Part shown: positions 1 through 8,123 of the stretch, piece after piece
Position numbering within the stretch: position 1 is the stretch's first letter
How the letters are laid out: every line of letters begins with the position of its first letter
Source: Tenacibaculum agarivorans
GTDB taxonomy: Bacteria; Bacteroidota; Bacteroidia; Flavobacteriales; Flavobacteriaceae
Assembly: GCF_001936575.1 (NCBI RefSeq)
Contig: NZ_MSMP01000039.1
Location: 1-44,653 of the forward strand
Length of the DNA: 44,653 nucleotides
Reading direction: 5' to 3'
Notes under the pieces: model-generated
Databases searched by the model: none
The model's input: the letters and a program-made list of their open reading frames with translations, nothing else
What the model was told of the DNA's origin: nothing
Position numbers and translations under genes: made by a program

Positions 1-116
1 AAAACTATTTTTTCACTTCTTAAAACAAATAAAAATCGTGGATCTTATCCAATTTTTATCAACTTCATTGATCAATCATAACTGTTTATTGTTCACTGAC
101 CAATGAGCATTGTCAA

Positions 117-986
117 CTACTCTCCAGATTCTGGAAACACAATAGCTCTATTATCTGACACAATAATTTGATGTTGCAAATGACACTTCACAGCTTTTGC
201 CAACACTAATCGTTCTACATCTGCTCCTATCTGTTTTAATGTTTTAGGCGTGCTCTCGTGTGTTATTCTTTCTACATCTTGTTCAATAATGGGTCCTTCA
301 TCTAAATCTACAGTTGCATAATGTGCTGTAGCCCCTATCAATTTCACACCTCTCTCATAAGCTCTTTGGTAAGGATTTGCTCCTTGAAAAGCTGGTAAGA
401 AAGAGTGATGAATATTAATGATTCGTTCAGGATAGGTATTGATAAAATCTTCAGATAAAATTTGCATGTAACGTGCCATTACAATTAAATCCACATTATG
501 TTTTGTCAATAACTCTTTAACTTCTGCTTCTTGTTGCTTCTTAGTTTCTTTAGTAATTGGCAAATGATAATATGGTATACCAAACATATCAGCAATTGGT
601 TTCAGCTTATTATGATTACTAATAATTAAACTGATATTACAATCTATAGTTCCTTCTCTTTGTCTTTCTAACAAATCGTACAAACAATGGCTAGTATGCG
701 AAACCATAATCGCTACATTCTGTTTCTCACTTTCATAATGCACAGACCATGTACACTCTAGAGTCTCAGCTAAATCTAAAAATTTAGTTTCTAATTCTTT
801 CTTAGAAATCTCAGCACCTTCAGCATCTAAACGAATACGCATATAATAACGATCAGCAATACTATTTACATATTGCTGACAGCTTAAAATATTGAATCCT
901 TCTTGATAAAAAAACGTAGTGAACTTGGCTACTAAACCTTTTTGATCTGGACATTTAATTAAAAATGTAACTATTTGTGATTGCAT
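117..986 (-). CDS. purU: Formyltetrahydrofolate deformylase
   Basis: Hydrolyses 10-formyl-tetrahydrofolate to formate and tetrahydrofolate in the cytosol, balancing the one-carbon pool and feeding formate to purine synthesis. The 289-residue length is normal for PurU. An N-terminal ACT-like regulatory domain covers about residues 5-85 (KCPDQKGLVAKFTTFF start), and a formyltransferase catalytic domain covers about 90-285. The catalytic signature is clear: NIHHSFLPAF at 191-200 supplies Asn191 and His193, and Asp229 lies in DLDEGPII. The ATG start gives a compact MQSQIVTFLIKCPDQ N-terminus that aligns with the family. It is a monocistronic minus-strand gene. No TAnnTTTG element was found directly upstream, so its promoter is unassigned. 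Identification is by family motif recall and is strong. Confidence 0.95.
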   Translation of the reverse strand: MQSQIVTFLIKCPDQKGLVAKFTTFFYQEGFNILSCQQYVNSIADRYYMRIRLDAEGAEISKKELETKFLDLAETLECTWSVHYESEKQNVAIMVSHTSHCLYDLLERQREGTIDCNISLIISNHNKLKPIADMFGIPYYHLPITKETKKQQEAEVKELLTKHNVDLIVMARYMQILSEDFINTYPERIINIHHSFLPAFQGANPYQRAYERGVKLIGATAHYATVDLDEGPIIEQDVERITHESTPKTLKQIGADVERLVLAKAVKCHLQHQIIVSDNRAIVFPESGE

Positions 987-1293
987 TTAGTTGATTTACG
1001 ATTTTGGATCTACAATGTAAAATATTTCACTATAAATCACATAGGTTTTTTAATTATTAACTGATTATTAATAATTGTTAATGATGAATCACCAATTGCT
1101 TTAATTGTATTTATCTTTTTACAATCTAAATTACCCCTGAAACAAGAAAAAGTCTACCAAAAAATATCATTTTGAAAACCCAAACATTGATTCTCGATAC
1201 AATTTTTCTTCATTGCATTCAGAAAAACCACTCGAATTGACATGATTTCACCTTAGATGCACAACGGAACAATTGATAATTGATAATTGAATA
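987..1293. other. Intergenic region, no gene seen
   Basis: About 300 bases of very AT-rich sequence between the menB stop and the purU start. It must carry the purU promoter (minus strand) and the menB transcript end, but I see neither a clean TAnnTTTG element nor a hairpin followed by a T-run. A short tandem repeat of a 7-bp unit (aattgat, almost three copies) lies at 1271-1290, directly after the menB stop codon. No open frame with a plausible start was found. Confidence 0.5.
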
Positions 1294-2133
1294 CTACGGA
1301 ATCCATCTTTTATCGAAGTTCGGCTTTCTCTTTTCTAAAAAAGCATCTCTACCTTCTTTTGCTTCATCTGTCATATACGCCAAACGAGTCGCTTCTCCAG
1401 CAAACACCTGTTGACCAACCATTCCATCATCAGTTAAGTTCATCGCAAATTTTAACATCTTAATTGAAGTTGGTGATTTTGCTAAAATTTCTTGTGCCCA
1501 TTCGTAAGCAGTAGACTCTAATTCATCATGAGAAATTACTGCATTTACCATTCCCATTTCATATGCTTCTTGAGCAGAATAATTTCTTCCTAAGAAAAAG
1601 ATTTCTCTAGCCTTCTTTTGTCCAACCATTTTAGCTAGATAAGCAGAACCATATCCTCCATCAAAAGAAGTTACATCTGCATCTGTTTGTTTAAAAATAG
1701 CATGTTCTTTACTTGCTAATGTTAAATCACAAGTAACGTGAAGACTGTGACCTCCTCCAACTGCCCAACCTGGCACTACTGCAATTACTGCTTTAGGCAT
1801 AAAACGAATTAAACGTTGTACCTCTAAAATGTTTAAACGATGATATCCATCTTGTCCCACATAACCTTGATGCCCTCTTGCTTTTTGATCTCCTCCTGAA
1901 CAAAAACTCCAAATTCCATCTTTAGTTGATGGTCCCTCAGCAGATAATAAAACTACACCAATAGAAGTATCTTCATGTGCGTTATGAAATGCATCTAACA
2001 ATTCACTTGTGGTATGAGGTCTGAATGCATTTCTAACATTAGGTCTGTTAAATGCTATTCTGGCTACACCATTACATTTTTTATAGGTTATATCTGTATA
2101 TTCTTTTACAGTTTTCCACTCGATCTGTATCAT
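1294..2133 (-). CDS. menB: 1,4-dihydroxy-2-naphthoyl-CoA synthase
   Basis: Crotonase-family enzyme that closes the naphthoquinone ring by converting o-succinylbenzoyl-CoA to 1,4-dihydroxy-2-naphthoyl-CoA in menaquinone synthesis. The 279-residue length is usual. Family hallmarks are FCSGGDQKARGHQGY (substrate loop and oxyanion hole), GGGHSLHVTCDLTLAS (second oxyanion-hole Gly region), and FDGGYGSAYLAKMVGQKKAREIFF, which carries the active-site Asp/Tyr region typical of MenB rather than generic enoyl-CoA hydratases. The C-terminal KRKPNFDKRWIP is characteristic. The gene is divergent from the esterase-fold gene and has its own -7 element at 2165-2172. menD lies about 2.6 kb away on the same strand but not in the same operon, because an intervening plus-strand gene and a terminator separate them. 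Confidence 0.96.
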   Translation of the reverse strand: MIQIEWKTVKEYTDITYKKCNGVARIAFNRPNVRNAFRPHTTSELLDAFHNAHEDTSIGVVLLSAEGPSTKDGIWSFCSGGDQKARGHQGYVGQDGYHRLNILEVQRLIRFMPKAVIAVVPGWAVGGGHSLHVTCDLTLASKEHAIFKQTDADVTSFDGGYGSAYLAKMVGQKKAREIFFLGRNYSAQEAYEMGMVNAVISHDELESTAYEWAQEILAKSPTSIKMLKFAMNLTDDGMVGQQVFAGEATRLAYMTDEAKEGRDAFLEKRKPNFDKRWIP

Positions 2134-2164
2134 AATATGAAAAAAAATTCGTTATTTAGAAAAA

Positions 2165-2172
2165 CAAAAATA
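2165..2172 (-). promoter_or_regulatory. Bacteroidota -7 element for menB
   Basis: Read on the minus strand this is TATTTTTG, a full match to TAnnTTTG, 31 bp upstream of the menB ATG. I found no convincing -33 TTG at the expected 17-23 bp spacing. It lies back to back with the plus-strand element at 2182-2189. Confidence 0.5.
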
Positions 2173-2181
2173 CTATAATTA

Positions 2182-2189
2182 TAGCTTTG
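2182..2189 (+). promoter_or_regulatory. Bacteroidota -7 element for the esterase-fold gene
   Basis: TAGCTTTG matches TAnnTTTG. Transcription would start near 2196, upstream of the ATG at 2220. This argues against a TTG start at 2187, which would fall inside the promoter. Confidence 0.55.
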
Positions 2190-2219
2190 CACTTTTATTA
2201 CTCAAAAGGAAATACAACT

Positions 2220-3491
2220 ATGTCGATGAAAAATCTACTTTTAATATCCATCTTATTTTTTAACTTCTGTCTTTTCTCACAAGGAGGAATTTCTACTAAA
2301 AAGGTAAATTCTGTTGAATTTAATAGAGATAGAACTATAAAATTATATGTTCCTAAAGAACATGAAACAGATACGATCCGCAAATATCCAATTGCTATTG
2401 TTTTAGATAATGACTACTTATTTGATATTTATGTGGGGAATTCTAAGATTTATGCTAACGCTGATTTAACACCAAAACAAATTGTTGTTGGTTTAGATGT
2501 AGACTTTAGAAAAAATAAAGATGTTTCTGTAGTTACTAAAAGTGGAAACTTAACGGATACATCAAAAAAATTCTATAACTATATCAAAAAAGAATTAATC
2601 CCTTATTTGGAAGCAAACTATAAAACGTCTCCATATCTAACTATTGTTGGTGATAGAGATGCTGGAAATTTCTTACTTCATTTCTTAAAGGAACAAAATC
2701 CTATTTTTAATGCTTACGTTTCTATTTCTCCAAAATTAACTGAACAAACACTTAGACTGGTTAGTAATTTTGATTTGAAACGACTTGATGAAATTGACAA
2801 TCAATTTTATCTGTATGTGAGTTCTAATCCTTATGAAAAGAAAGAACGAAGGGATTTACATGAGCAACTTAAAAAAGGTTTAGAGACTTTAGAAACAGAA
2901 AAATTACATATTGCTTTTAATGATTTTAAAGATGAAAGCGATAAGCCAACTGCTTTAGTGAAAGCATTACCTGATGCATTTAGTAATATTTTTGGATTAT
3001 ACCCTAGAATATCTAAACAAGAATATGATGAAAAAATTAAAGATTTAGATCCGCTCGAAGCTATAAAATATTTAGAATCTAAATACCTTGATATTGAATA
3101 TTTATATGGTACGAATTTAAATGTTCGATTTGAAGACATTTACGCAATTGAAGGAATCGTTATTGATAAACTTGATGGTGATTACTTAAGAGTTTTAGGA
3201 GATTTTGTTATGATCAAGCATCCCGAATCTCATTTAGGTGAATATTATGTAGGAAAGTATCATGAATCTGGAAAGGATTATGAACAAGCTTTATTTTATT
3301 ACAAAGAAGCTTATGGTAAAATGGAACTTTCTGATCCTAATGCAGAAGCTTTTTATGAAAACATTATTCGTGTTGAAGCTGAGTTAAAGAATGCTCCAAA
3401 AGAAGCTCCTTTAGAGGAAGAAGAAGAGGAAAATAATGATGAAGAACAACCTGAAGAAGAGCAAAATGATGACGATGATGAAAAATTATAA
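2220..3491 (+). CDS. Secreted esterase-fold protein lacking the nucleophile
   Basis: Exported protein of 423 residues, with a signal peptide at about 1-20 (MSMKNLLLISILFFNFCLFS followed by Q). Residues 30-270 look like the alpha/beta-hydrolase esterase family (PF00756-like): strand KLYVPKE, IAIVLDNDYLFD, then the nucleophile elbow followed by YVSISPKL. In active family members the elbow reads GHSMGG. Here residues 144-149 are GDRDAG, so the catalytic Ser is Arg146 and the flanking His is Asp145. It is therefore probably not a hydrolase (inference). Residues 300-395 are helical, TPR-like (GKYHESGKDYEQALFYYKEAYGKM), and the last 30 residues are an acidic Glu/Asp/Asn tail. The start at 2220 is chosen because an AAAGGA ribosome site precedes it and a promoter element overlaps the longer alternative. 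It is convergent with the next gene and ends at a strong terminator. Confidence 0.75.
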   Translation: MSMKNLLLISILFFNFCLFSQGGISTKKVNSVEFNRDRTIKLYVPKEHETDTIRKYPIAIVLDNDYLFDIYVGNSKIYANADLTPKQIVVGLDVDFRKNKDVSVVTKSGNLTDTSKKFYNYIKKELIPYLEANYKTSPYLTIVGDRDAGNFLLHFLKEQNPIFNAYVSISPKLTEQTLRLVSNFDLKRLDEIDNQFYLYVSSNPYEKKERRDLHEQLKKGLETLETEKLHIAFNDFKDESDKPTALVKALPDAFSNIFGLYPRISKQEYDEKIKDLDPLEAIKYLESKYLDIEYLYGTNLNVRFEDIYAIEGIVIDKLDGDYLRVLGDFVMIKHPESHLGEYYVGKYHESGKDYEQALFYYKEAYGKMELSDPNAEAFYENIIRVEAELKNAPKEAPLEEEEEENNDEEQPEEEQNDDDDEKL

Positions 3492-3512
3492 TTTACTATT
3501 ATACAATTCATA

Positions 3513-3544
3513 AAAAAAGGAGAACTAAAATGTTCTCCTTTTTT
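3513..3544. terminator. Bidirectional rho-independent terminator
   Basis: Perfect 13-bp inverted repeat with AAAAAAGGAGAAC at 3513-3525 and its complement at 3532-3544, and a 6-nt loop. The A-tract and T-tract make it work in both directions, separating the convergent esterase-fold gene and the outer-membrane gene. Confidence 0.9.
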
Positions 3545-3566
3545 ATTTGATATTATTTAACTCTCT

Positions 3567-4325
3567 CTAAAATGGGAATCGCCACGACATTCCTAAACTA
3601 GCAGTAAATGATTTATCAGCAATACTATATCCTGCCTGAATATCCAATAAAATATCTTTGGTAGCTAAGTATGTTACTCCTGAATTTACATTGAAATTAG
3701 TTTTAGGATTATTAAATTTATTAAACAAAACGTAAGGTTCGACAAAAACAGAGAATTTATTACTCAATTGATAGCCTACATTTAATAAATACAATGCTTC
3801 AAACTTAACAACTTCAGTTGTTTTGGAATTACCATTATCATCCTCACCTATGATCTCTGTACTATCTAAATCAATATTTGCACCTATATTTCCTGTAATA
3901 CTCAAATTACCGTGAGATCTAAAATTGAAAATAAATAACACTTTAGAAAAAGGATTTTCTTCACTGTTATTTGGTATATTAAAGTTTATTAAAAATGCAG
4001 AAGAAGGTAACATAGTATCTCCTTCAAAAATATTGAATTTAGCTCCAAAATTATAGACTCTTATTTCTGAATCAGAAAAATTATAATCTACTCCTCCATT
4101 AAGTTCAATAGTTTCTGTTAATCCATAACGTAAAAAAGGGGCTGTAGAAAATTGTTGTTGTAGATCAAGATAATTTAACCCTGCTTCAATTTGACCAATA
4201 TTTTTCCCTACAGTAAAAGCTGTAACAGCTCTACCTGACCTACCTGAATCTATACTTTCTTGGTATTGCCCATGAGAAATGATTGTACCTGTAAGACATA
4301 GGAAAATCCATAGCGCCTTTTTCAT
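3567..4325 (-). CDS. Putative outer-membrane beta-barrel protein (MetA-phenol-like)
   Basis: 252 residues with a Sec signal peptide (MKKALWIFLCLTGTIISHG, then Q). The remainder alternates polar and hydrophobic residues in short strands and ends in SASLGMSWRFPF, with a terminal Phe as expected for a protein inserted by the BAM machinery. The pattern of N-terminal strands (TAFTVGKNIGQIEAGLNYLD, then LRYGLTETIELNGGVDYNF) is that of the PF13557 'MetA-pathway of phenol degradation' barrel family, which is common in flavobacteria and mostly of unknown substrate. The start lies 16 bp after the stop of the S1-domain gene, so it is likely the third gene of the menD operon. The substrate cannot be read from sequence. 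A second barrel of similar style lies at 29501-30361. Confidence 0.7.
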   Translation of the reverse strand: MKKALWIFLCLTGTIISHGQYQESIDSGRSGRAVTAFTVGKNIGQIEAGLNYLDLQQQFSTAPFLRYGLTETIELNGGVDYNFSDSEIRVYNFGAKFNIFEGDTMLPSSAFLINFNIPNNSEENPFSKVLFIFNFRSHGNLSITGNIGANIDLDSTEIIGEDDNGNSKTTEVVKFEALYLLNVGYQLSNKFSVFVEPYVLFNKFNNPKTNFNVNSGVTYLATKDILLDIQAGYSIADKSFTASLGMSWRFPF

Positions 4326-4341
4326 AGTATGTGTTTTTAAT

Positions 4342-4758
4342 TTATTTTTTGATTAACTCTATTCGGTCATCAAAAATCTGAATTTTTCGTTGCTTATACA
4401 AATTTCCAATGGCTCTTTTGAATGCCTTTTTACTCATTTGTAAGTGGAACTTGATAGACTCAGGAGAACTTTTATCCGTTAATAATAAAGCTCCTTTTTC
4501 ATGTAGTTTTTTCAAAATTTTATCTACATCTTCATCAATTACATTTTTAAAACCTTGTGGTCTTAGCGAAACATCAATCTTTTCATCTTCTCTAATCTTT
4601 TTAATATATCCAACAGTTCGCATACCTTCTTCAACATCAGAAAACACTTCATTTTCGTATAATAACCCTTCGTAACTCTCATTTATTAAAACGGTATATC
4701 CCAATGCTGTTCTTACACCTATAATTAAGTCTACCTTATCTCCTTCTTTTAATTCCAT
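4342..4758 (-). CDS. Minimal CvfB-like S1/winged-helix RNA-binding protein
   Basis: 138 residues. Residues 1-68 form one S1-type OB fold (GDKVDLIIGVRTALGYTVLI, then the EGLLYENEVF and VGYIKKIREDEKIDVSL strands). Residues 70-138 are a winged helix (KNVIDEDVDKILKKLHEKGA, HLQMSKKAFKRAIGNLYKQRKI). CvfB-family proteins are normally about 280 residues with three S1 units plus the winged helix, so this is a shortened form holding only the last S1 domain and the helix. The A of its ATG directly abuts the last base of the menD stop codon (no gap), which implies translational coupling. Role is inferred as RNA binding. The conserved placement behind menD gives no direct functional clue. Confidence 0.75.
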   Translation of the reverse strand: MELKEGDKVDLIIGVRTALGYTVLINESYEGLLYENEVFSDVEEGMRTVGYIKKIREDEKIDVSLRPQGFKNVIDEDVDKILKKLHEKGALLLTDKSSPESIKFHLQMSKKAFKRAIGNLYKQRKIQIFDDRIELIKK

Positions 4759-6411
4759 TTATAAACTGTTAAAATATTCTTTTAAAATTTGATCATTCAA
4801 ATCAGATGGTGTGAAAATTTCTACTATTTTAGGCTTCTCACTCTCTAAATAAAAACTAGCGAAACATCTTTCTAAATCTTCCGTTGATTGTGCGCTTAAA
4901 TATTCAAAATTAAACATCTTCGCTAAATATTCAGCTGTTAATTGATGCGGTGTTTCAAAATAGCGAAGTGCATTTGTTGATTTTGGGCCAGGAATTATTT
5001 TAAAAATTCCTCCGCCTGAATTATTGATCAAGATAATTCTAAAATCATTTGGAATATAACCATTCCACAAGGCATTACTATCATAAAAGAAACTTAAATC
5101 ACCTGTCAATAATGTTGTTGGTTTATCTACCGCATGAGCCGCACCAATTGCAGTAGATGTACTTCCATCAATTCCACTAGTTCCTCTATTACAAAAAACA
5201 TTATAACTTGAGTCTACATTAAACAACTGCATATATCGAATTAGCGAACTATTACTAACCTGTATTTGAGAAGTCTTTGGTATCTCACTTAAAACTTTCT
5301 TCACTACTTTCAGATCCGAATAAGGAGCTGTTGAAAGAAAATTTTTATGATTTTGATCTCTTGATTTTTTTTCTTCTACCCAAGTCTTTTGATAGTTTGA
5401 CTCTACAGGTTTTAAACTATCTTTTATATTTCTAAAAAACGCAATAGGACTATCTTGAATAAATTGGGATAAACAGAAATAGGTATCCATTTGTTTGTAC
5501 TCATCTATATGCCAATGGTGTTTTGGCTGATACTTTCTTAAAAATTGCTTTATCCTTTTAGAAACAACCATTCCTCCAAATGTAACTAATACATCAGGTT
5601 GGAGTTCTTTAAACTCATCTACATTTAATTTCGATATCAATTTATCAATGGAATTGATGTTTTTTTCGTGATGAAGATTCGATGTGGTTTCTGTCATCAC
5701 TAATACTGAAGGATCATTATTTAAAACATCAATGAGCTTTTGAGTTTCTTCGCATTGATGATGAACACCAACTAAAATTAATTTCTTTTGATTGGAATTC
5801 CATATCTCAGTTAATTTGTGGTAATCTATTGCTGCTTTTCTACTAACCACTTTAGCTTCATCAAAACTAAATGATTCCAACACCTCTACAGTTTCATAAA
5901 TCGGTTCATCAAAAGGTACATTAATATGTACAGGTCCTTGTTGTTGTATACAAGTATAGATTGCTTTCTGAATTTGCGTCTTATTGAATTTGAACTCGTT
6001 TTTATCTTCTTTTAAGTTTGCTGAACATAAAATATGATTATCAAAAACCTGTTCTTGACGTATAGTTTGTCCATCACCAATATCAATTAAATGCTTTGGT
6101 CTATCAGCTGAAATCACTAATAGAGGAATTCTACTGTAAAACGCTTCAGCTATAGCAGGATAATAGTTCAATAATGCAGAACCTGAAGTACATACAATAG
6201 CTACTGGCTTTTGAGTTTGCTGTGCCATCCCTAAAGCAAAAAAAGCTGCACAGCGCTCATCTACTATACTGTACGTTTTTATAGTTTTTATATTTGAAAA
6301 ACCAATAGTTAAAGGCGCATTTCTGGAACCAGGTGAAATTACTACTCTATCAACTTTATGAAACTGACAAGCAGAAATAACTAATTGTGCAAGTTGTTTT
6401 TTTGGATACAT
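4759..6411 (-). CDS. menD: 2-succinyl-5-enolpyruvyl-6-hydroxy-3-cyclohexene-1-carboxylate synthase
   Basis: Thiamine-diphosphate enzyme that joins isochorismate and 2-oxoglutarate, the first committed step of menaquinone synthesis. The 550-residue length is normal. The N-terminal pyrimidine-binding domain shows VVISPGSRNAPLTIGF and ERCAAFFALGMAQQTQKPVAIVCTSGSALLNYYPAIAEA. The C-terminal cofactor domain shows the MenD version of the GDG...NN motif: TGDLSFFYDSNALWN followed by ILINNSGGGIF. It heads a likely three-gene operon with the S1-domain gene (zero gap) and the beta-barrel gene (16-bp gap). A -7 element sits only 8 bp upstream of the ATG, so the transcript may have almost no leader. Together with menB it indicates a menaquinone-based respiratory chain. 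Confidence 0.96.
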   Translation of the reverse strand: MYPKKQLAQLVISACQFHKVDRVVISPGSRNAPLTIGFSNIKTIKTYSIVDERCAAFFALGMAQQTQKPVAIVCTSGSALLNYYPAIAEAFYSRIPLLVISADRPKHLIDIGDGQTIRQEQVFDNHILCSANLKEDKNEFKFNKTQIQKAIYTCIQQQGPVHINVPFDEPIYETVEVLESFSFDEAKVVSRKAAIDYHKLTEIWNSNQKKLILVGVHHQCEETQKLIDVLNNDPSVLVMTETTSNLHHEKNINSIDKLISKLNVDEFKELQPDVLVTFGGMVVSKRIKQFLRKYQPKHHWHIDEYKQMDTYFCLSQFIQDSPIAFFRNIKDSLKPVESNYQKTWVEEKKSRDQNHKNFLSTAPYSDLKVVKKVLSEIPKTSQIQVSNSSLIRYMQLFNVDSSYNVFCNRGTSGIDGSTSTAIGAAHAVDKPTTLLTGDLSFFYDSNALWNGYIPNDFRIILINNSGGGIFKIIPGPKSTNALRYFETPHQLTAEYLAKMFNFEYLSAQSTEDLERCFASFYLESEKPKIVEIFTPSDLNDQILKEYFNSL

Positions 6412-6418
6412 CAGTCTG

Positions 6419-6426
6419 CAAAAATA
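6419..6426 (-). promoter_or_regulatory. Candidate -7 element for menD
   Basis: On the minus strand this reads TATTTTTG (TAnnTTTG). Its distance to the ATG is 7 bp, which would place the start of transcription at or next to the start codon. No -33 TTG was recognised, so it may be coincidental in AT-rich DNA. Confidence 0.35.
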
Positions 6427-6439
6427 TCACTAAAAAAGA

Positions 6440-6464
6440 AAATCCGCACCATAGGCACGGATTT
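6440..6464 (-). terminator. Terminator of the transaldolase gene
   Basis: Inverted repeat AAATCCG at 6440-6446 and CGGATTT at 6458-6464 with an inner CC/GG pair. On the minus strand the stem is followed by a T-rich tract (complement of 6431-6438). It lies just downstream of the fsa/tal stop codon. Confidence 0.8.
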
Positions 6465-6489
6465 CTTATGTATTTATATTGATTATTCT

Positions 6490-7143
6490 TTAGTTTCCTT
6501 TTTTATGATCTGCTAAGAATTTTTCTAAACCAATATCTGTTAATGGATGCTTTAATAAACCTTCTATTGCTTTTAAAGGTCCTGTCATTACATCTGCACC
6601 AATTTTAGCACAATCTATAACGTGCATTGTATGACGAACAGAAGCAGCTAAGATTTCAGTTTCAAACATATAATTGTCATAGATATGACGAATTTCAGAA
6701 ATTAAGTTTAAACCATCTGTAGAAATATCATCTAAACGACCAATAAAAGGAGAAACATAGGTAGCACCTGCTTTTGCAGCTAATAAAGCTTGTCCAGCAG
6801 AAAACACTAAAGTTACATTTGTTTTGATTCCTTTATCAGAAAAATACTTACATGCCTTTACACCATCAGCTATCATTGGTAATTTTACTACAATTTGTGG
6901 GTGTAACGCTGCTAACTCTTCTCCTTCTTTCACCATTCCTTCAAAATCAGTAGAAATTACTTCTGCAGAAACATCTCCATCAACAATTTCACAAATTGCT
7001 TTGTAATGATTTTTGATATTCTCTTCTCCAGTAATACCTTCTTTTGCCATTAAAGAAGGATTAGTAGTTACTCCATCTAAAATACCTAACGCCTGTGCTT
7101 CTTTGATTTGCTCTAAGTTGGCAGTATCTATAAAAAATTTCAT
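6490..7143 (-). CDS. Transaldolase / fructose-6-phosphate aldolase family protein
   Basis: 217-residue Fsa/TalC-type TIM barrel of the non-oxidative pentose phosphate pathway. Diagnostic segments are MKFFIDTANL with Asp6, DGVTTNPSL, the Schiff-base lysine Lys87 in VVKLPM, NVTLVFSAGQALLAAKAGA, SPFIGRLDDIS, and TGPLKAIEGLLKHPLTDIGLEKFLADHKK. Short TalC-group members act either as transaldolases or as fructose-6-phosphate aldolases. Flavobacterial members are usually annotated as transaldolase, and sequence alone does not settle which, so no symbol is given. It is a single-gene unit with its own terminator (6440-6464) and a promoter that overlaps a palindrome at 7165-7185. Confidence 0.9.
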   Translation of the reverse strand: MKFFIDTANLEQIKEAQALGILDGVTTNPSLMAKEGITGEENIKNHYKAICEIVDGDVSAEVISTDFEGMVKEGEELAALHPQIVVKLPMIADGVKACKYFSDKGIKTNVTLVFSAGQALLAAKAGATYVSPFIGRLDDISTDGLNLISEIRHIYDNYMFETEILAASVRHTMHVIDCAKIGADVMTGPLKAIEGLLKHPLTDIGLEKFLADHKKGN

Positions 7144-7164
7144 TAATTCTTGTATTTAATTACA

Positions 7165-7185
7165 GTAAGTTTTGTGCAAACTTAC
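7165..7185 (-). promoter_or_regulatory. Promoter with overlapping palindrome upstream of transaldolase gene
   Basis: GTAAGTTT at 7165-7172 and AAACTTAC at 7178-7185 form a perfect 8-bp inverted repeat around a 5-nt spacer. On the minus strand the half-site at 7177-7184 also reads TAAGTTTG, a TAnnTTTG -7 element about 34 bp upstream of the ATG. A dyad across a -7 element is the layout of an operator, but no regulator is identified. Confidence 0.5.
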
Positions 7186-7270
7186 AATATTAAACTTGTT
7201 CTTTTTTTTTCTTTTTTAAAAACTTAACCAAAAGTTATCACTACAACCGTTAATTCCAAAAAGCTTATTT

Positions 7271-7278
7271 TATATTTG
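7271..7278 (+). promoter_or_regulatory. -7 element for the HAD phosphatase gene
   Basis: TATATTTG, an exact TAnnTTTG match, 19 bp before the ATG at 7298. The leader would be short (about 12 nt). No clear -33 TTG was seen. Confidence 0.5.
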
Positions 7279-7297
7279 TTTGCTAATACTATAAACT

Positions 7298-8119
7298 ATG
7301 GATTTAGCAAAGGTAAAAATGGTGGTAACCGACATGGATGGAACATTATTAAACTCCAATCATGAAGTTAGTCAATTATTTTATCAACAATTTGAAAAAT
7401 TAAAACAGCATAATGTTCTTTTTGTTGCTGCAAGTGGAAGACCTCTTTATAGTATTAAAGATAAATTATCTTCTATTCAAGAGGATATTATTATTGTAGC
7501 TGAAAATGGCGGTATAGTCATTAAAGAAGGAAATATATTATCCTCTAACACCATAAAAAAGGAAAGCATAGAAAAATTAGCTCCTTTGTTATTGAGTTTA
7601 CAAGACACTCATCTATTATTTTGCACAAAAGATAAAGCATATACATTTACCTCTTCTCAAAAAGCTTTAGATGTAATGACACAATATTACAGTGACTACG
7701 AAATCATTACAGACATTAGTGACATTAAAGAAGATATTTTAAAAATTGCTTTGTATCATGAGATTGATGCTGAAAATCATATATATCCTCATCTACAACA
7801 TTTAGAAGGCGACTTTAAAGTAAAACTATCTGCTATTAATTGGGCTGATATTTCTGAAATGAATTCAAATAAAGGGGAAGCTATTCAATTATTACAACAA
7901 TTATACAATATCACACCACAAGAAACATTGGCTTTTGGCGATTATAATAATGATTTAGAAATGTTAGCATCTGCTTATTACAGCTACGCTATGGAAAACG
8001 CACATCCTTTAGTTAAGGAAACTGCTAACTTTATGACAAAAACCAATGATAATAATGGTGTTGAGTTTATTATAGATCAACTTATTAGAGCTAAAGAACA
8101 ACTCAATTCAAACTTCTAG
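7298..8119 (+). CDS. Cof-type HAD-IIB family hydrolase
   Basis: 273-residue phosphatase of the haloacid dehalogenase superfamily, subclass IIB (Cof/YidA type), which dephosphorylates small phosphometabolites in the cytosol. Motif I is VVTDMDGTLLNS, with Asp12 as nucleophile and Asp14 as acid/base. Motif II is FVAASGRPLYSI. The cap domain spans about residues 85-190. Motif III lysine is in NSNKGEAIQLL, and motif IV is FGDYNNDLEMLASA, giving the Mg-binding aspartates. All catalytic residues are present. Substrate cannot be told from sequence. It is convergent with the lipoprotein gene that ends only 4 bp away, with no terminator visible in the gap. Confidence 0.9.
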   Translation: MDLAKVKMVVTDMDGTLLNSNHEVSQLFYQQFEKLKQHNVLFVAASGRPLYSIKDKLSSIQEDIIIVAENGGIVIKEGNILSSNTIKKESIEKLAPLLLSLQDTHLLFCTKDKAYTFTSSQKALDVMTQYYSDYEIITDISDIKEDILKIALYHEIDAENHIYPHLQHLEGDFKVKLSAINWADISEMNSNKGEAIQLLQQLYNITPQETLAFGDYNNDLEMLASAYYSYAMENAHPLVKETANFMTKTNDNNGVEFIIDQLIRAKEQLNSNF

Positions 8120-8123
8120 ACTA

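Noticed and set aside
1271..1290. Tandem 7-bp repeat behind menB as a functional element
   Set aside because: Fewer than three copies of an AT-rich unit; expected by chance in this composition.
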